DNA from: Mycolicibacterium sp. P9-22
Lineage (GTDB): Bacteria; Actinomycetota; Actinomycetes; Mycobacteriales; Mycobacteriaceae
Length of the DNA stretch: 64,000 nucleotides
Direction of reading: 5' to 3'
Assembly (NCBI RefSeq): GCF_008329585.1
Contig: NZ_NPKP01000010.1
Span: 1-64,000 of the forward strand
Within the stretch, counting starts at the first letter, position 1; every line of letters starts with the position of its first letter. The position numbers and the translations under genes were made by a program. This document shows positions 34,918 through 42,042 of the stretch, in pieces. A model generated the notes under the pieces. The model saw nothing but the letters and a program-made list of their open reading frames with translations, ran no database searches and was not told where the DNA came from.

Positions 34918-36587
34918 CAGTGAATTCCTTCGGCGAGGGGCCCGAGCGCGAGCATGGGCAAGAAGGTCAGGGCGACCAGGATCAGCGTGACGCCGACGAC
35001 CAACCCGACGAACTGCGGGCGGTGGGTGGGCAGTGTCCCGACCGAATCGGGTGTCCTGGCTTGGGCAGCAAAGGATCCGGCCAATGCCAGCACCAGGATG
35101 ATCGGCAGGAACCGGCCGAACACCATGGCCAGGCCCAGGGCGGTGTTGTACCACTCGGTGTTGACCGACAGGCCGGCGAAGGCCGAGCCGTTGTTGTTGG
35201 ATGCCGACGTGAAGGCGTACAGCACCTCGGACAGTCCGTGCGGTCCGGTGTTCAGCATGCCGGCGCGTTGTCCGGGTGTGGCCATGGCCAGCGCGGTCCC
35301 GGTGAGCACCAACAGCGGAGTGATCAGGAAATACGTTGCGGCGAACTTGATCTCCCGCGGGGTGATCTTCTTGCCGAGGTACTCCGGGGTGCGGCCCACC
35401 ATCAGCCCGGCGACGAACACCGTGATGATCGCCAGGATCAACATGCCGTACAGCCCGGAGCCGACACCGCCGGGCGCGATCTCGCCCAGCTGCATGTTGA
35501 ACATCGTGACCAGCCCGCCCAGGCTGGTGTAGGAATCGTGGAACGAATCCACCGCGCCGGTGGAGGTGAGCGTCGTCGCCGCGGCGAACACCGCGGAGTT
35601 CGCGACGCCGAAGCGTTGTTCGACACCTTCCATGGCCGAGCCCAGCGCGGTGGGTACCGTGCCGTGCGCCTGTAGCTGAAACAGCATCAGCAGGCCGACG
35701 CTCGCGGTGGCGATGGTGCCCATGGCGGCGACGATCGCGTAACCCTGCTTCTTGTTGCCGACCATCCGCCCGAAGGTGCGCGGCAGCGCGAACGGGATCA
35801 GGCAGATCAGCAGGATTTCCAGCCAGTTGGTCCAGGTGGTGGGGTTCTCGTACGGGTGCGAGGAGTTGGCGTTGTAGAAGCCGCCGCCATTGGTCCCGAG
35901 TTCCTTGATCGCCTCCTGGCTGGCCACTGGGCCGCCCGGGATGATCTGCTGGGCACCGGAAATGGTGTCGACGACGGTGTCGTGCAGGGCGAAGTTCTGG
36001 ATGGCGCCGCCGGCGACCAGAGCCAGCGCACCGATCACCGACAGCGGCAGCAGGATGCGCAGGCTGCCGCGCACCAGATCGACCCAGAAGTTCCCGAGGT
36101 CGCCGGTGCTGCGCCGGACCAGGCCCCGCACGAACGCGATGGCCACCGCCATGCCGACGGCGGCGGACACGAAGTTCTGCACGGTCAGGCCGGCCATCTG
36201 CACCAGATGACCCTGGGTGGACTCCCCGGAGTAGGCCTGCCAGTTGGTGTTCGTCACGAAGCTGACGGCGGTGTTCCAGGCCAGCGCCGGTGTCATCTCG
36301 GTGCCGGGGTCGTTCAGGTGCAACGGCAGTTTGCCTTGCACGAGTTGCAGAATGAACAGGAACACGATGCTGACCGCCGAGAAGGCCAGCACACTGCGGG
36401 CGTAGGCACCCCAGGTCTGCTCGGCCTTGGGGTCGGCGCCGATCAGGCGGTAGATTCCGCGCTCCGCCCGAGAGTGCTTGTCGGCGTTGTAGACCCGGTA
36501 CATGTAGTCGCCGAGTGGGGCGTGTGTCACCGCCAGGGTGAGCACCAGGGCGGCGAGGAAGATGATCCCCGCGGTTGTCGTACTCAC
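34917..36587 (-). CDS. kdpA: KdpA potassium-translocating subunit
   Basis: A 556-residue channel-like subunit with about ten membrane helices and four selectivity-filter-like loops, such as FVTNTNWQAYSGES, GTNGGGFYNANSSHPYENPT and FTSASNNNGSAFAGL. GTG 36587 overlaps the kdpF stop. It selects and passes K+ under the control of KdpB. Start and end are full length. Confidence 0.97.
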   Translation of the reverse strand: MSTTTAGIIFLAALVLTLAVTHAPLGDYMYRVYNADKHSRAERGIYRLIGADPKAEQTWGAYARSVLAFSAVSIVFLFILQLVQGKLPLHLNDPGTEMTPALAWNTAVSFVTNTNWQAYSGESTQGHLVQMAGLTVQNFVSAAVGMAVAIAFVRGLVRRSTGDLGNFWVDLVRGSLRILLPLSVIGALALVAGGAIQNFALHDTVVDTISGAQQIIPGGPVASQEAIKELGTNGGGFYNANSSHPYENPTTWTNWLEILLICLIPFALPRTFGRMVGNKKQGYAIVAAMGTIATASVGLLMLFQLQAHGTVPTALGSAMEGVEQRFGVANSAVFAAATTLTSTGAVDSFHDSYTSLGGLVTMFNMQLGEIAPGGVGSGLYGMLILAIITVFVAGLMVGRTPEYLGKKITPREIKFAATYFLITPLLVLTGTALAMATPGQRAGMLNTGPHGLSEVLYAFTSASNNNGSAFAGLSVNTEWYNTALGLAMVFGRFLPIILVLALAGSFAAQARTPDSVGTLPTHRPQFVGLVVGVTLILVALTFLPMLALGPLAEGIH

Positions 36588-36676
36588 TAGAACCTCTCGG
36601 GGAAGAGCAGGGCGGCGACCAGGAACAGGGCGATGGCGATCGCCAGCACCAGGCCGATGGCGTTGGCGTAGTTCAC
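36587..36676 (-). CDS. kdpF: KdpF small membrane subunit
   Basis: A 29-residue membrane peptide, GTG 36676 to TAG 36587, overlapping the kdpA start. It is one hydrophobic helix (NAIGLVLAIAIALFLVAALL) ending in the typical FPERF. KdpF stabilises the KdpABC complex. The start overlaps the stop of another tiny membrane gene upstream. Confidence 0.9.
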   Translation of the reverse strand: MNYANAIGLVLAIAIALFLVAALLFPERF

Positions 36677-36768
36677 AGCCGTTCGACCAATCGCTGCACC
36701 AGGCCGAGCAGGGCGAAAATCGCCACGGTCAATGCGAGGTAGATGACGGTGGACAGGGCGGTTGTCAC
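36673..36768 (-). CDS. 31-residue membrane protein ahead of kdpF
   Basis: GTG 36768 to TGA 36673 encodes 31 residues with one hydrophobic helix (STVIYLALTVAIFALLGLVQ) and a basic C-terminus (RLVERL). The stop overlaps the GTG of kdpF, the same coupling used throughout the operon. That, and its KdpF-like size and topology, argue that it is translated. I cannot name it; it may be a second KdpF-type stabilising subunit. Confidence 0.65.
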   Translation of the reverse strand: MTTALSTVIYLALTVAIFALLGLVQRLVERL

Positions 36769-36838
36769 GGTGGAATCAGCACTCCTGCACTCGTTGACGC
36801 AGCCTCCGGGAGTGTTGACTGCGGACGCCAACATATGC

Positions 36839-36852
36839 CCGCCGATCGGCGG
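36839..36852. promoter_or_regulatory. 14-bp palindrome upstream of the kdp operon
   Basis: CCGCCGATCGGCGG is a perfect palindrome 71 bp upstream of the first kdp-linked start, beside CATATGTT on the coding strand that could serve as a -10. It may be an operator or just a GC-rich chance palindrome. Confidence 0.3.
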
Positions 36853-36980
36853 TTGACCTGGGCATTGACGGTTCTCTTACGCGGCAGGCGGGCTTCTTTA
36901 CGGTCTCCATGCGCCGGTCGTGTCTGTGCACCGTTTGCGCAACTGCACAGCGACTGCGCAGCGTGCGCGCGTAGACCGGT

Positions 36981-37664
36981 GTGATGACCGATATCGACAT
37001 GCCCGCGACGCCTCAGCGGCACCGCCTGCCGGTGTCGATGCGGGCCATCAGGCGGTTGCTACCCCTGGCCGGATGTGGTTTGCCCGCAGCGGTGCTCACT
37101 GATCCGTCGGTGGCTGCGTGGGTGCGGGCGCACGGTGTGACGGTGTTCGCCGGTGACGGTGACGAACTCTGTCTGGCAGGCCGGTGCGGGGTGCGCCCCG
37201 GACAGGTGGTGCTGCGCTGCGGCCGGGCCGCCGAGCCCATCGTGTATGCGCTGGGTCTGGGTGTGAACCGGTTCGTGGTGTCGTGCGAGCAGCATGTCGA
37301 CGTCCTCATGGAGTGCGCACACCACGACACGTACGTGCACGTCGACGACGAATGCCCCGCGGTGCTGGGGGAGGGCTGCCTCGCTGTGATCGGATTGCAT
37401 TGCGACGTCCGGGCTTCCGGGCCGCTGGACTGGGGTGTGGCCGCCGGGCGGCTGCTGGGCCGGATCGCGCAGCTGCGCACCGACGGGTCGGCGTTGACGC
37501 GGATCAGCCTGACCGGCGGGTCGACGGCGGTCTGGATGGAAGGCGACAAGGGCGAGTTGACGGCGATCGCGGCCGCGGTCGACGACGCCATCGACGAGGG
37601 TTGCGCGCGCTGGCGGTTACCGAGGCCCTCGGTAACCTTCGCGCCGTCGGTGTCCGGGCGTTAG
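36981..37664 (+). CDS. Degenerate LysA/ornithine-decarboxylase-like protein
   Basis: A 227-residue protein (GTG 36981; ATG 36984). Order and motifs follow a fold-III PLP decarboxylase: VTVFAGDGDEL corresponds to the N-terminal VYxxDxxxL, VVSCEQHVDVL to the DSxxE segment, VIGLHCDVRASGP to the GLHCHIGS phosphate loop, and RISLTGGSTA to the LDLGGG loop. It is half the family length. The PLP-binding lysine segment (Y-A-x-K) and the C-terminal domain are missing, so catalysis is unlikely. It may be a sensor or scaffold. It is divergent from the kdp operon. Confidence 0.5.
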   Translation: MMTDIDMPATPQRHRLPVSMRAIRRLLPLAGCGLPAAVLTDPSVAAWVRAHGVTVFAGDGDELCLAGRCGVRPGQVVLRCGRAAEPIVYALGLGVNRFVVSCEQHVDVLMECAHHDTYVHVDDECPAVLGEGCLAVIGLHCDVRASGPLDWGVAAGRLLGRIAQLRTDGSALTRISLTGGSTAVWMEGDKGELTAIAAAVDDAIDEGCARWRLPRPSVTFAPSVSGR

Positions 37665-37705
37665 AGTTTGCGATGGCAAATACGCTCTGACGCGGAGGTG
37701 ATCCG

Positions 37706-38395
37706 GTGCGACTGCACCAGGCGGCTGGGTATGTGGCGGTGGCGGTGGTGCTGTTCACCGGCTGCGCGAGCGAGCGTCAACTTCAGGGATCACCGGTCAG
37801 TGCGGTGAGCACCGAGGAGCCGGTGGATCCGGCGGCCGATATCGAGGCCGTGCGCTCCACCTTCGAGGATTACCGCGCCGAAGTGGCGGCCGGGAACGGA
37901 GCGGTGGTGCCGGCTCTGGTCAGTCCATCCACCATCGCGCACTATGACGAGGTGGTGCGTCTGGCGCGCACGGCGGGACCGGCGGAGATCTCGGGGCTGG
38001 GGATGATGGACCGCCTGATGATCGCCCGGCTACGTGTGCAGGAGCCGCCCGATTTCGCCGCCATGGACGGCACCGGCCTGCTGGTATACGGCGTGGACGA
38101 AGGGATGATCGACGCCGCCGCGCTGGAAGGCAACACCCTCGGCGAGGTACGCGTCGAAAGCGACCGCGCCTACGCCGAGATGCTGGTCGACGGCGAGCCC
38201 ACCGGCGTCGACTGGGAGTTCGTCCGGGGCGGGTCGGGGTGGACCTTCGACCTCGCCGCAGGATTCCCGCTGATCAATGAGGCGCTCACCCAGGTGGCGG
38301 CCGAGAACGAGATGAGCGAGGACGAATTCATCTTCATGGCAATCGAAATGGTGACCGGGACGCCCGTCGACGCGTCGGTGTACGAACAGCCATGA
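37706..38395 (+). CDS. Lipoprotein of unknown function
   Basis: A 229-residue protein beginning at GTG 37706 after GGAGGTG. A short signal ends in LFTGCASE, a good lipobox. The mature part is acidic, alpha/beta, with FEDYRAEVAAGNGAVVPALV early and a NTF2-like pattern of alternating helix and strand (DWEFVRGGSGWTFDLA). No catalytic motif is evident. It probably sits on the outer face of the membrane. Confidence 0.7.
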   Translation: MRLHQAAGYVAVAVVLFTGCASERQLQGSPVSAVSTEEPVDPAADIEAVRSTFEDYRAEVAAGNGAVVPALVSPSTIAHYDEVVRLARTAGPAEISGLGMMDRLMIARLRVQEPPDFAAMDGTGLLVYGVDEGMIDAAALEGNTLGEVRVESDRAYAEMLVDGEPTGVDWEFVRGGSGWTFDLAAGFPLINEALTQVAAENEMSEDEFIFMAIEMVTGTPVDASVYEQP

Positions 38396-38411
38396 CGTAG
38401 CGCCCGCCGGT

Positions 38412-38436
38412 GGTTGGTTCCGCGTCTTGTGGGTAC
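38412..38436 (+). promoter_or_regulatory. SigF-type promoter
   Basis: GGTT at 38412-38415 and GGGTAC at 38431-38436 are separated by 15 bases, near the mycobacterial SigF consensus GTTT-N15-17-GGGTAT. The expected start site would fall only a few bases before ATG 38447. The downstream pair includes a UsfY-like gene, a family named after the usfXY-sigF locus. Confidence 0.55.
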
Positions 38437-38446
38437 CTCTTCAGCC

Positions 38447-39058
38447 ATGACCGAGATACGCGCGATCGCCCTGGTCTGCAGCCTGAAGCCGAGTCCGGCG
38501 CCGTCCAGTAGCGAGTTGATTGCCGAGCATGTATCCGAAACGCTGCGCAAGGAAGGTGCGGAATGCGAGTCCGTGCGCTGCGTGGACTTTCACATCGCCC
38601 CCGGGGTGGAGGCGGATATGGGCGACAGCGACCAGTGGCCCATGATCCGGGACAAGGTGATGGCCGCCGACATCTTGCTGCTCAGCACCCCGGTATGGCT
38701 GGGGCATCCGTCGTCGGTCACGCAGCGGGTGCTGGAACGTCTCGACGCGGAGCTGTCCAACACCGATGATCAGGGCCGTCCCGCGATGGCCGGCAAGGTG
38801 GCTCTTGTCAGCGTCGTCGGCAATGAGGACGGCGCGCACAAGGTGGTCGCCGACGTCTTCCAGGGCCTCAACGATGTGGGTTACAGCATCCCGGCGCAGG
38901 GCTGCACCTACTGGAACGGTCCGGCCATGGAGAAAGGCGACTACAAGGATCTGGACGAGGTGCCCGAGGCGGTGGCGTCGGCCACCGCGGCCGCTGCGCG
39001 CAATGCGGTCCACCTGGCGCGGGTGCTGAAGCAGTCTCGGTACCCGGACTACCAGTAG
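38447..39058 (+). CDS. Flavodoxin-like NAD(P)H:FMN reductase
   Basis: A 203-residue flavoprotein of the NADPH-dependent FMN reductase fold; ATG 38447. The FMN phosphate loop is LVCSLKPSPAPSSSE, and the second flavin contact is LLSTPVWLGHPSSVTQRVLERLD. GKVALVSVVGNEDGAHKV follows. Such proteins reduce flavin or quinones under stress. The preceding SigF-type promoter and the UsfY-like gene 17 bp downstream suggest a general-stress unit. Confidence 0.82.
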   Translation: MTEIRAIALVCSLKPSPAPSSSELIAEHVSETLRKEGAECESVRCVDFHIAPGVEADMGDSDQWPMIRDKVMAADILLLSTPVWLGHPSSVTQRVLERLDAELSNTDDQGRPAMAGKVALVSVVGNEDGAHKVVADVFQGLNDVGYSIPAQGCTYWNGPAMEKGDYKDLDEVPEAVASATAAAARNAVHLARVLKQSRYPDYQ

Positions 39059-39075
39059 CCCGATAGGAGGCCGAT

Positions 39076-39387
39076 ATGCCCGACAATTCCGAAGACCCCG
39101 TCGATTACGCCCGTACCTATCGGCAGCACGCCGGCGAAGCGATGAAAGCGGGCCGGAACTCACCCGGCATCATCGCCGTCGGGTTGGGGGTGCTGTCGTT
39201 CGTCATCGGTCTGTTCTCCTTTGCCAACAGCTCGCCCACCGCCGGTGTTGTCGGTGTGGTGGCAGCGGTGCTGCTCATCGGGGGAGGGCTGGCGTGGCTG
39301 GCTGTTCAGCATCGTAAGGTTGCTCAGCAGCAACGTGATTGGGTGCGCGAGCATCCCGGCGCGGACTACGAGCCGCCGACCAGTTGA
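39076..39387 (+). CDS. UsfY-like two-helix membrane protein
   Basis: A 103-residue protein at ATG 39076 after AGGAGG. DPVDYARTYRQHAGEAM at the N-terminus and GGLAWLAVQHRKVAQQ at the end of the second helix resemble the mycobacterial UsfY family. Two hydrophobic helices occupy about residues 30-50 and 56-76. It is probably cotranscribed with the flavin reductase. UsfY function is unknown, linked to SigF stress signalling. Confidence 0.6.
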   Translation: MPDNSEDPVDYARTYRQHAGEAMKAGRNSPGIIAVGLGVLSFVIGLFSFANSSPTAGVVGVVAAVLLIGGGLAWLAVQHRKVAQQQRDWVREHPGADYEPPTS

Positions 39388-39499
39388 GCGCGGCTTCGTC
39401 GCACTCGCGGCGGAACTGCCGCTGGATGGCGCAGCGGATGGCGAACAGCGCGGCCGCCGGTGCGCCGAGCAGGGTCAGGGCGGCGAACAGGTCGATCAT
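39275..39499 (-). CDS. Small membrane protein, antisense overlap with UsfY-like gene
   Basis: ATG 39499 gives 74 residues with an N-terminal helix (MIDLFAALTLLGAPAAALFA) and a basic, polar rest. Its start overlaps the stop of a 32-codon frame (ATGA). The 3' part overlaps the UsfY-like gene by 113 bp on the other strand, which lowers confidence. A similar motif, LLG-x-P-x-x-ALF-x-IRC, recurs in another frame at about 41418-41487. Confidence 0.4.
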   Translation of the reverse strand: MIDLFAALTLLGAPAAALFAIRCAIQRQFRRECDEAALNWSAARSPRRDARAPNHVAAEQPYDAEQPATPALPR

Positions 39500-39594
39500 T
39501 CGATGGCTCCGTAGCCTCCGACGGATGGGATGACGGTGCTGATGTCGGTCATCGCTCCACGATGCGCCGCGATCAGCTGGACTGAGTCGCTCAC
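39496..39594 (-). CDS. 32-codon peptide upstream of the small membrane protein
   Basis: GTG 39594 to TGA 39496, overlapping the next start by ATGA. An internal ATG would give 18 residues ending VGGYGAIE. No family is recognised. The overlap is the only support. Confidence 0.3.
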   Translation of the reverse strand: MSDSVQLIAAHRGAMTDISTVIPSVGGYGAIE

Positions 39595-39700
39595 TACGCA
39601 ACATTGACGGTTCCGGCCGCTTTCCTGACGGATTCGGTAGGTCCTGCGGTTGTCGCGACTGTCGCCAGAACTTGTCGGACCTCCCCTCTAAAATTGTGAT

Positions 39701-41014
39701 ATGCCGCCTCCCACAAGCCCTTACGCCGAACACGTACCTCCGGTGCGGCGCATCGAGGTGTTGTTCGACGAGGTCGCGGAGTTGACCGGAAAGCGCAACG
39801 CGATCGATGGCCGGTTGGTGGAGATCATCGCCGAAATCGACGGCAGAGGCTCCAGTGACGGCAACGCACTGTGGGGTGCCACGGGATGTCGTTCCCTGGC
39901 TGCGCTGGTGGCGTGGAAAACCGGTGTCACACCCCGCAACGCCGACACCATCGTCGCTGTCGCCCAACGGCTCGACGACTTTCCGCGCTGTGCGCAAGGC
40001 TTGCGGGACGGTCGGGTGTCACTCGATCAGATCGGCGTGCTCGCCGAGGGCGCGGCGGAGGGATCCGATGACCACTATGCCGAACTGGTGAAGGTCGCCA
40101 CGGTCACCCAGTTGCGTACCGCGGTCAAGCAGGAGCCCCGCCCCGAACCCGAATCCAAGCCCGAGCCGAAGCGCAAGATCAGCAAGATCGAGGGCGAGGA
40201 CTCCACGACGTGGCGGATCACCCTGCCCAAGGTGGAGGCCGCGAAGTTCGAGGCCGGCCTGCAATCCCACCGGGACGGGTTGGTGGCGGACTGGAAACGC
40301 GACCACGACAAGACCGACAGCATCGATCCCGAGGACGGCCAGGCACGCGAGTACGGGGCCGAGAGTCAGGTTTCGGAGCAGGCCCCGCCGTTTCCGGACG
40401 GGGTGGATGCGTTCATGAGTTTGGTCGAGGCGGGCTGGGGCGCCGAGGCGGCGGCGCGTCCGCACGGGCAGCACACCACCGTGGTGGTGCATGCCGATGT
40501 CGAGAAGCCGGTGGCCTCACTACATCTGGGTCCGGCACTGTCCGACGAGGATCGCCGGTTCTTATTGTGTGACGCGACGTGTGAGGTGTGGTTCGAACGA
40601 CAGGGCCGCCCGATCGGTGCGGGGCGTACCACGCGCACCATCAGTCGCCGGTTGCGCCGGGCTTTGGAGCACCGCGATTCCTGCTGTGTCGTTCCGGGTT
40701 GTGAGTCCACTCGTGGCCTGCATGCCCATCACATCGTGCACTGGGAGAACGGCGGCCCGACCGAACTGTCCAACCTGGTGTTGCTGTGCCCGTTCCACCA
40801 CCGGATGCATCACCACGGCGGCATCACCATCACTGGGCCCGCTGAACAGCTGAAAGTCACCGACAGCGACGGCGAACCACTCACCGCCGGCTCATTGGCC
40901 CGGCCCCCGACCACACCGCTACCGGATGTGCCGCCGTGCCCCGGACCGCTCGGGGAACGCGCCCAATGGTGGTGGTACACACCCTTCGAACCACCACCGA
41001 CGACGAATAACTAG
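39701..41014 (+). CDS. 13E12-family protein with HNH nuclease domain
   Basis: A 437-residue intact DUF222/HNH protein starting at ATG 39701. The DUF222 half includes LAALVAWKTGVTPRNADTIV and RDGRVSLDQIGVLAEGAAEG. The C-terminal HNH domain has ALEHRDSCCVVPGCEST, LHAHHIVHWENGGPTEL and LCPFHHRMHHHGGITI, with the zinc cysteines and catalytic histidines present. A charged Glu/Lys/Pro linker separates them (residues 140-160). In M. tuberculosis the REP13E12 loci are repeated, SOS-linked, and host phiRv1 integration. A tRNA gene lies 33 bp downstream on the other strand. Confidence 0.92.
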   Translation: MPPPTSPYAEHVPPVRRIEVLFDEVAELTGKRNAIDGRLVEIIAEIDGRGSSDGNALWGATGCRSLAALVAWKTGVTPRNADTIVAVAQRLDDFPRCAQGLRDGRVSLDQIGVLAEGAAEGSDDHYAELVKVATVTQLRTAVKQEPRPEPESKPEPKRKISKIEGEDSTTWRITLPKVEAAKFEAGLQSHRDGLVADWKRDHDKTDSIDPEDGQAREYGAESQVSEQAPPFPDGVDAFMSLVEAGWGAEAAARPHGQHTTVVVHADVEKPVASLHLGPALSDEDRRFLLCDATCEVWFERQGRPIGAGRTTRTISRRLRRALEHRDSCCVVPGCESTRGLHAHHIVHWENGGPTELSNLVLLCPFHHRMHHHGGITITGPAEQLKVTDSDGEPLTAGSLARPPTTPLPDVPPCPGPLGERAQWWWYTPFEPPPTTNN

Positions 41015-41047
41015 ACGTTTCGAAATCGCCTGAAAGGCGTTTCTCGG

Positions 41048-41121
41048 TGCCCCCAGTGAGACTCGAACTCACACTTGGCGGATTTTAAGTCCGCTGCCTC
41101 TGCCAATTGGGCTATGGGGGC
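41048..41121 (-). tRNA. tRNA with anticodon UAA (reads UUA, leucine)
   Basis: A 74-nt cloverleaf: acceptor GCCCCCA pairs with TGGGGGC, discriminator A. The anticodon arm is GCGGA-CTTAAAA-TCCGC, anticodon TAA. The T-arm is GTGAG-TTCGAGT-CTCAC. CCA is not encoded (the 3' flank reads CCG). The D-stem pairs GCC with GGC. The variable loop is only five bases (CAAGT), unlike the long arm usual for leucine tRNAs. Confidence 0.93.
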
Positions 41122-41513
41122 CGTGCCGGGCCGTATCCAACTACGCCGACCCGGGCGTCCCGCTGACGATACCGTCCGGCCCGATGCCCACGACGACACC
41201 GTCGGGAGTCTGATTGCCGTAAGAATCGCCTACGGCGGCGTAAAGAATCCGTTCGACACACTGGGCGGCGGCCCCATCTGCGCACATCGTGGAGGCATGG
41301 AACGCACCGGCCCGCGCCTCAACTCAGTGCGACGCATGTCGCGACGCCTGATCGACGGCACCACCGACTGGGGGTCGTTTGTCATTGCGCCGGGCCGGTA
41401 CGGCGTCCCGCCATCGTCCTGCTGGGCGTGCCGTCCACGGCGCTGTTCACGATCCGCTGCTGCCTCAAGCGCCAGGACCGCGGGTAGGGCAGCTGCCGGC
41501 ATGACACTTGCAG
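41122..41513. other. Intergenic, with a decayed small membrane-protein frame
   Basis: About 390 bases between the tRNA and the RHH gene. From 41297 a short frame begins (MERTGPRLNSVRRMSRRL...). In another frame, about 41418-41487 encodes LLGVPSTALFTIRCCLKRQ before TAG. That piece resembles LLGAPAAALFAIRCAIQRQ of the 74-codon frame at 39275-39499, so this looks like a frameshifted copy. No other signal is seen. Confidence 0.4.
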
Positions 41514-41546
41514 TGATGTCATATTGATGTCACCATGACGTCATGG
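41514..41546 (+). promoter_or_regulatory. Three-unit 11-bp direct repeat operator
   Basis: Three adjacent 11-bp units, TGATGTCATAT, TGATGTCACCA and TGACGTCATGG, each begin with the palindrome TGAYGTCA. They share one face of the helix and run into the start codon at 41543. Tandem boxes at this spacing are typical of ribbon-helix-helix operators, and the downstream gene encodes such a protein. Confidence 0.75.
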
Positions 41547-42013
41547 ATCTTCAGCCGTATGTCAATGCGGTACGCCACGAGCTGCACATCGCCGCGGCGG
41601 CCGGCGGACAGGACGCCGCGGAGCTGGCCGACCGACTGAGCGCACCGCTGGAATCGGCGCTGCGGCTGGCACTGCTGGAGGCGCTGTCCGAGGCGGCTGA
41701 GCTGATCACCCGGGACCTCGCGCCCGGCTCGGTCGACGTGCGCCTTCGCGGCCGGGACCCCGAGTTCAGCGTCAGTCCCGGCGTCGCGTCGCAGGCCTCC
41801 TTCACCGCTCCCGATCCCGACCCCGATGACGACGGCCGCACCTGGCGGGTCACGCTGCGTCTGCCCGAGCACCTGCGACCGCGGGTGGATGCCTCCGCTC
41901 GACGCGAGGGACTGTCCATCAACGCCTGGCTGGCCCGCGCCGTCGGCTCCGCGCTCGGCGGTGCCCCGACCCCCATCACCGAGTCCAAGCATGTCAGCGG
42001 CTGGGTCCGCTGA
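41543..42013 (+). CDS. Ribbon-helix-helix (HicB/Arc-like) protein
   Basis: A 156-residue protein starting at ATG 41543 within an operator-like repeat. The N-terminal 70 residues are helical (RLALLEALSEAAELITRD). After an acidic Asp/Pro linker the C-terminal RHH module reads WRVTLRLPEHLRPRVDASA then REGLSINAWLARAV, strand followed by two helices. It is probably a DNA-binding autoregulator. The DUF4097 gene starts 29 bp downstream and is likely its partner; the pair recurs in mycobacteria. Leaderless initiation is likely, as no ribosome site fits upstream. Confidence 0.75.
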   Translation: MDLQPYVNAVRHELHIAAAAGGQDAAELADRLSAPLESALRLALLEALSEAAELITRDLAPGSVDVRLRGRDPEFSVSPGVASQASFTAPDPDPDDDGRTWRVTLRLPEHLRPRVDASARREGLSINAWLARAVGSALGGAPTPITESKHVSGWVR

Positions 42014-42042
42014 AACGTCAAACATCAACAGGGAGGCACACA

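Noticed and set aside
36769..36980. c-di-AMP (ydaO) riboswitch upstream of kdp
   Set aside because: The gap is short and I see no ydaO-type paired elements; only a 14-bp palindrome.
39601..39700. SOS box upstream of the intact 13E12 gene
   Set aside because: GAACTTGTCGGAC at about 39670 matches only one half of the consensus.
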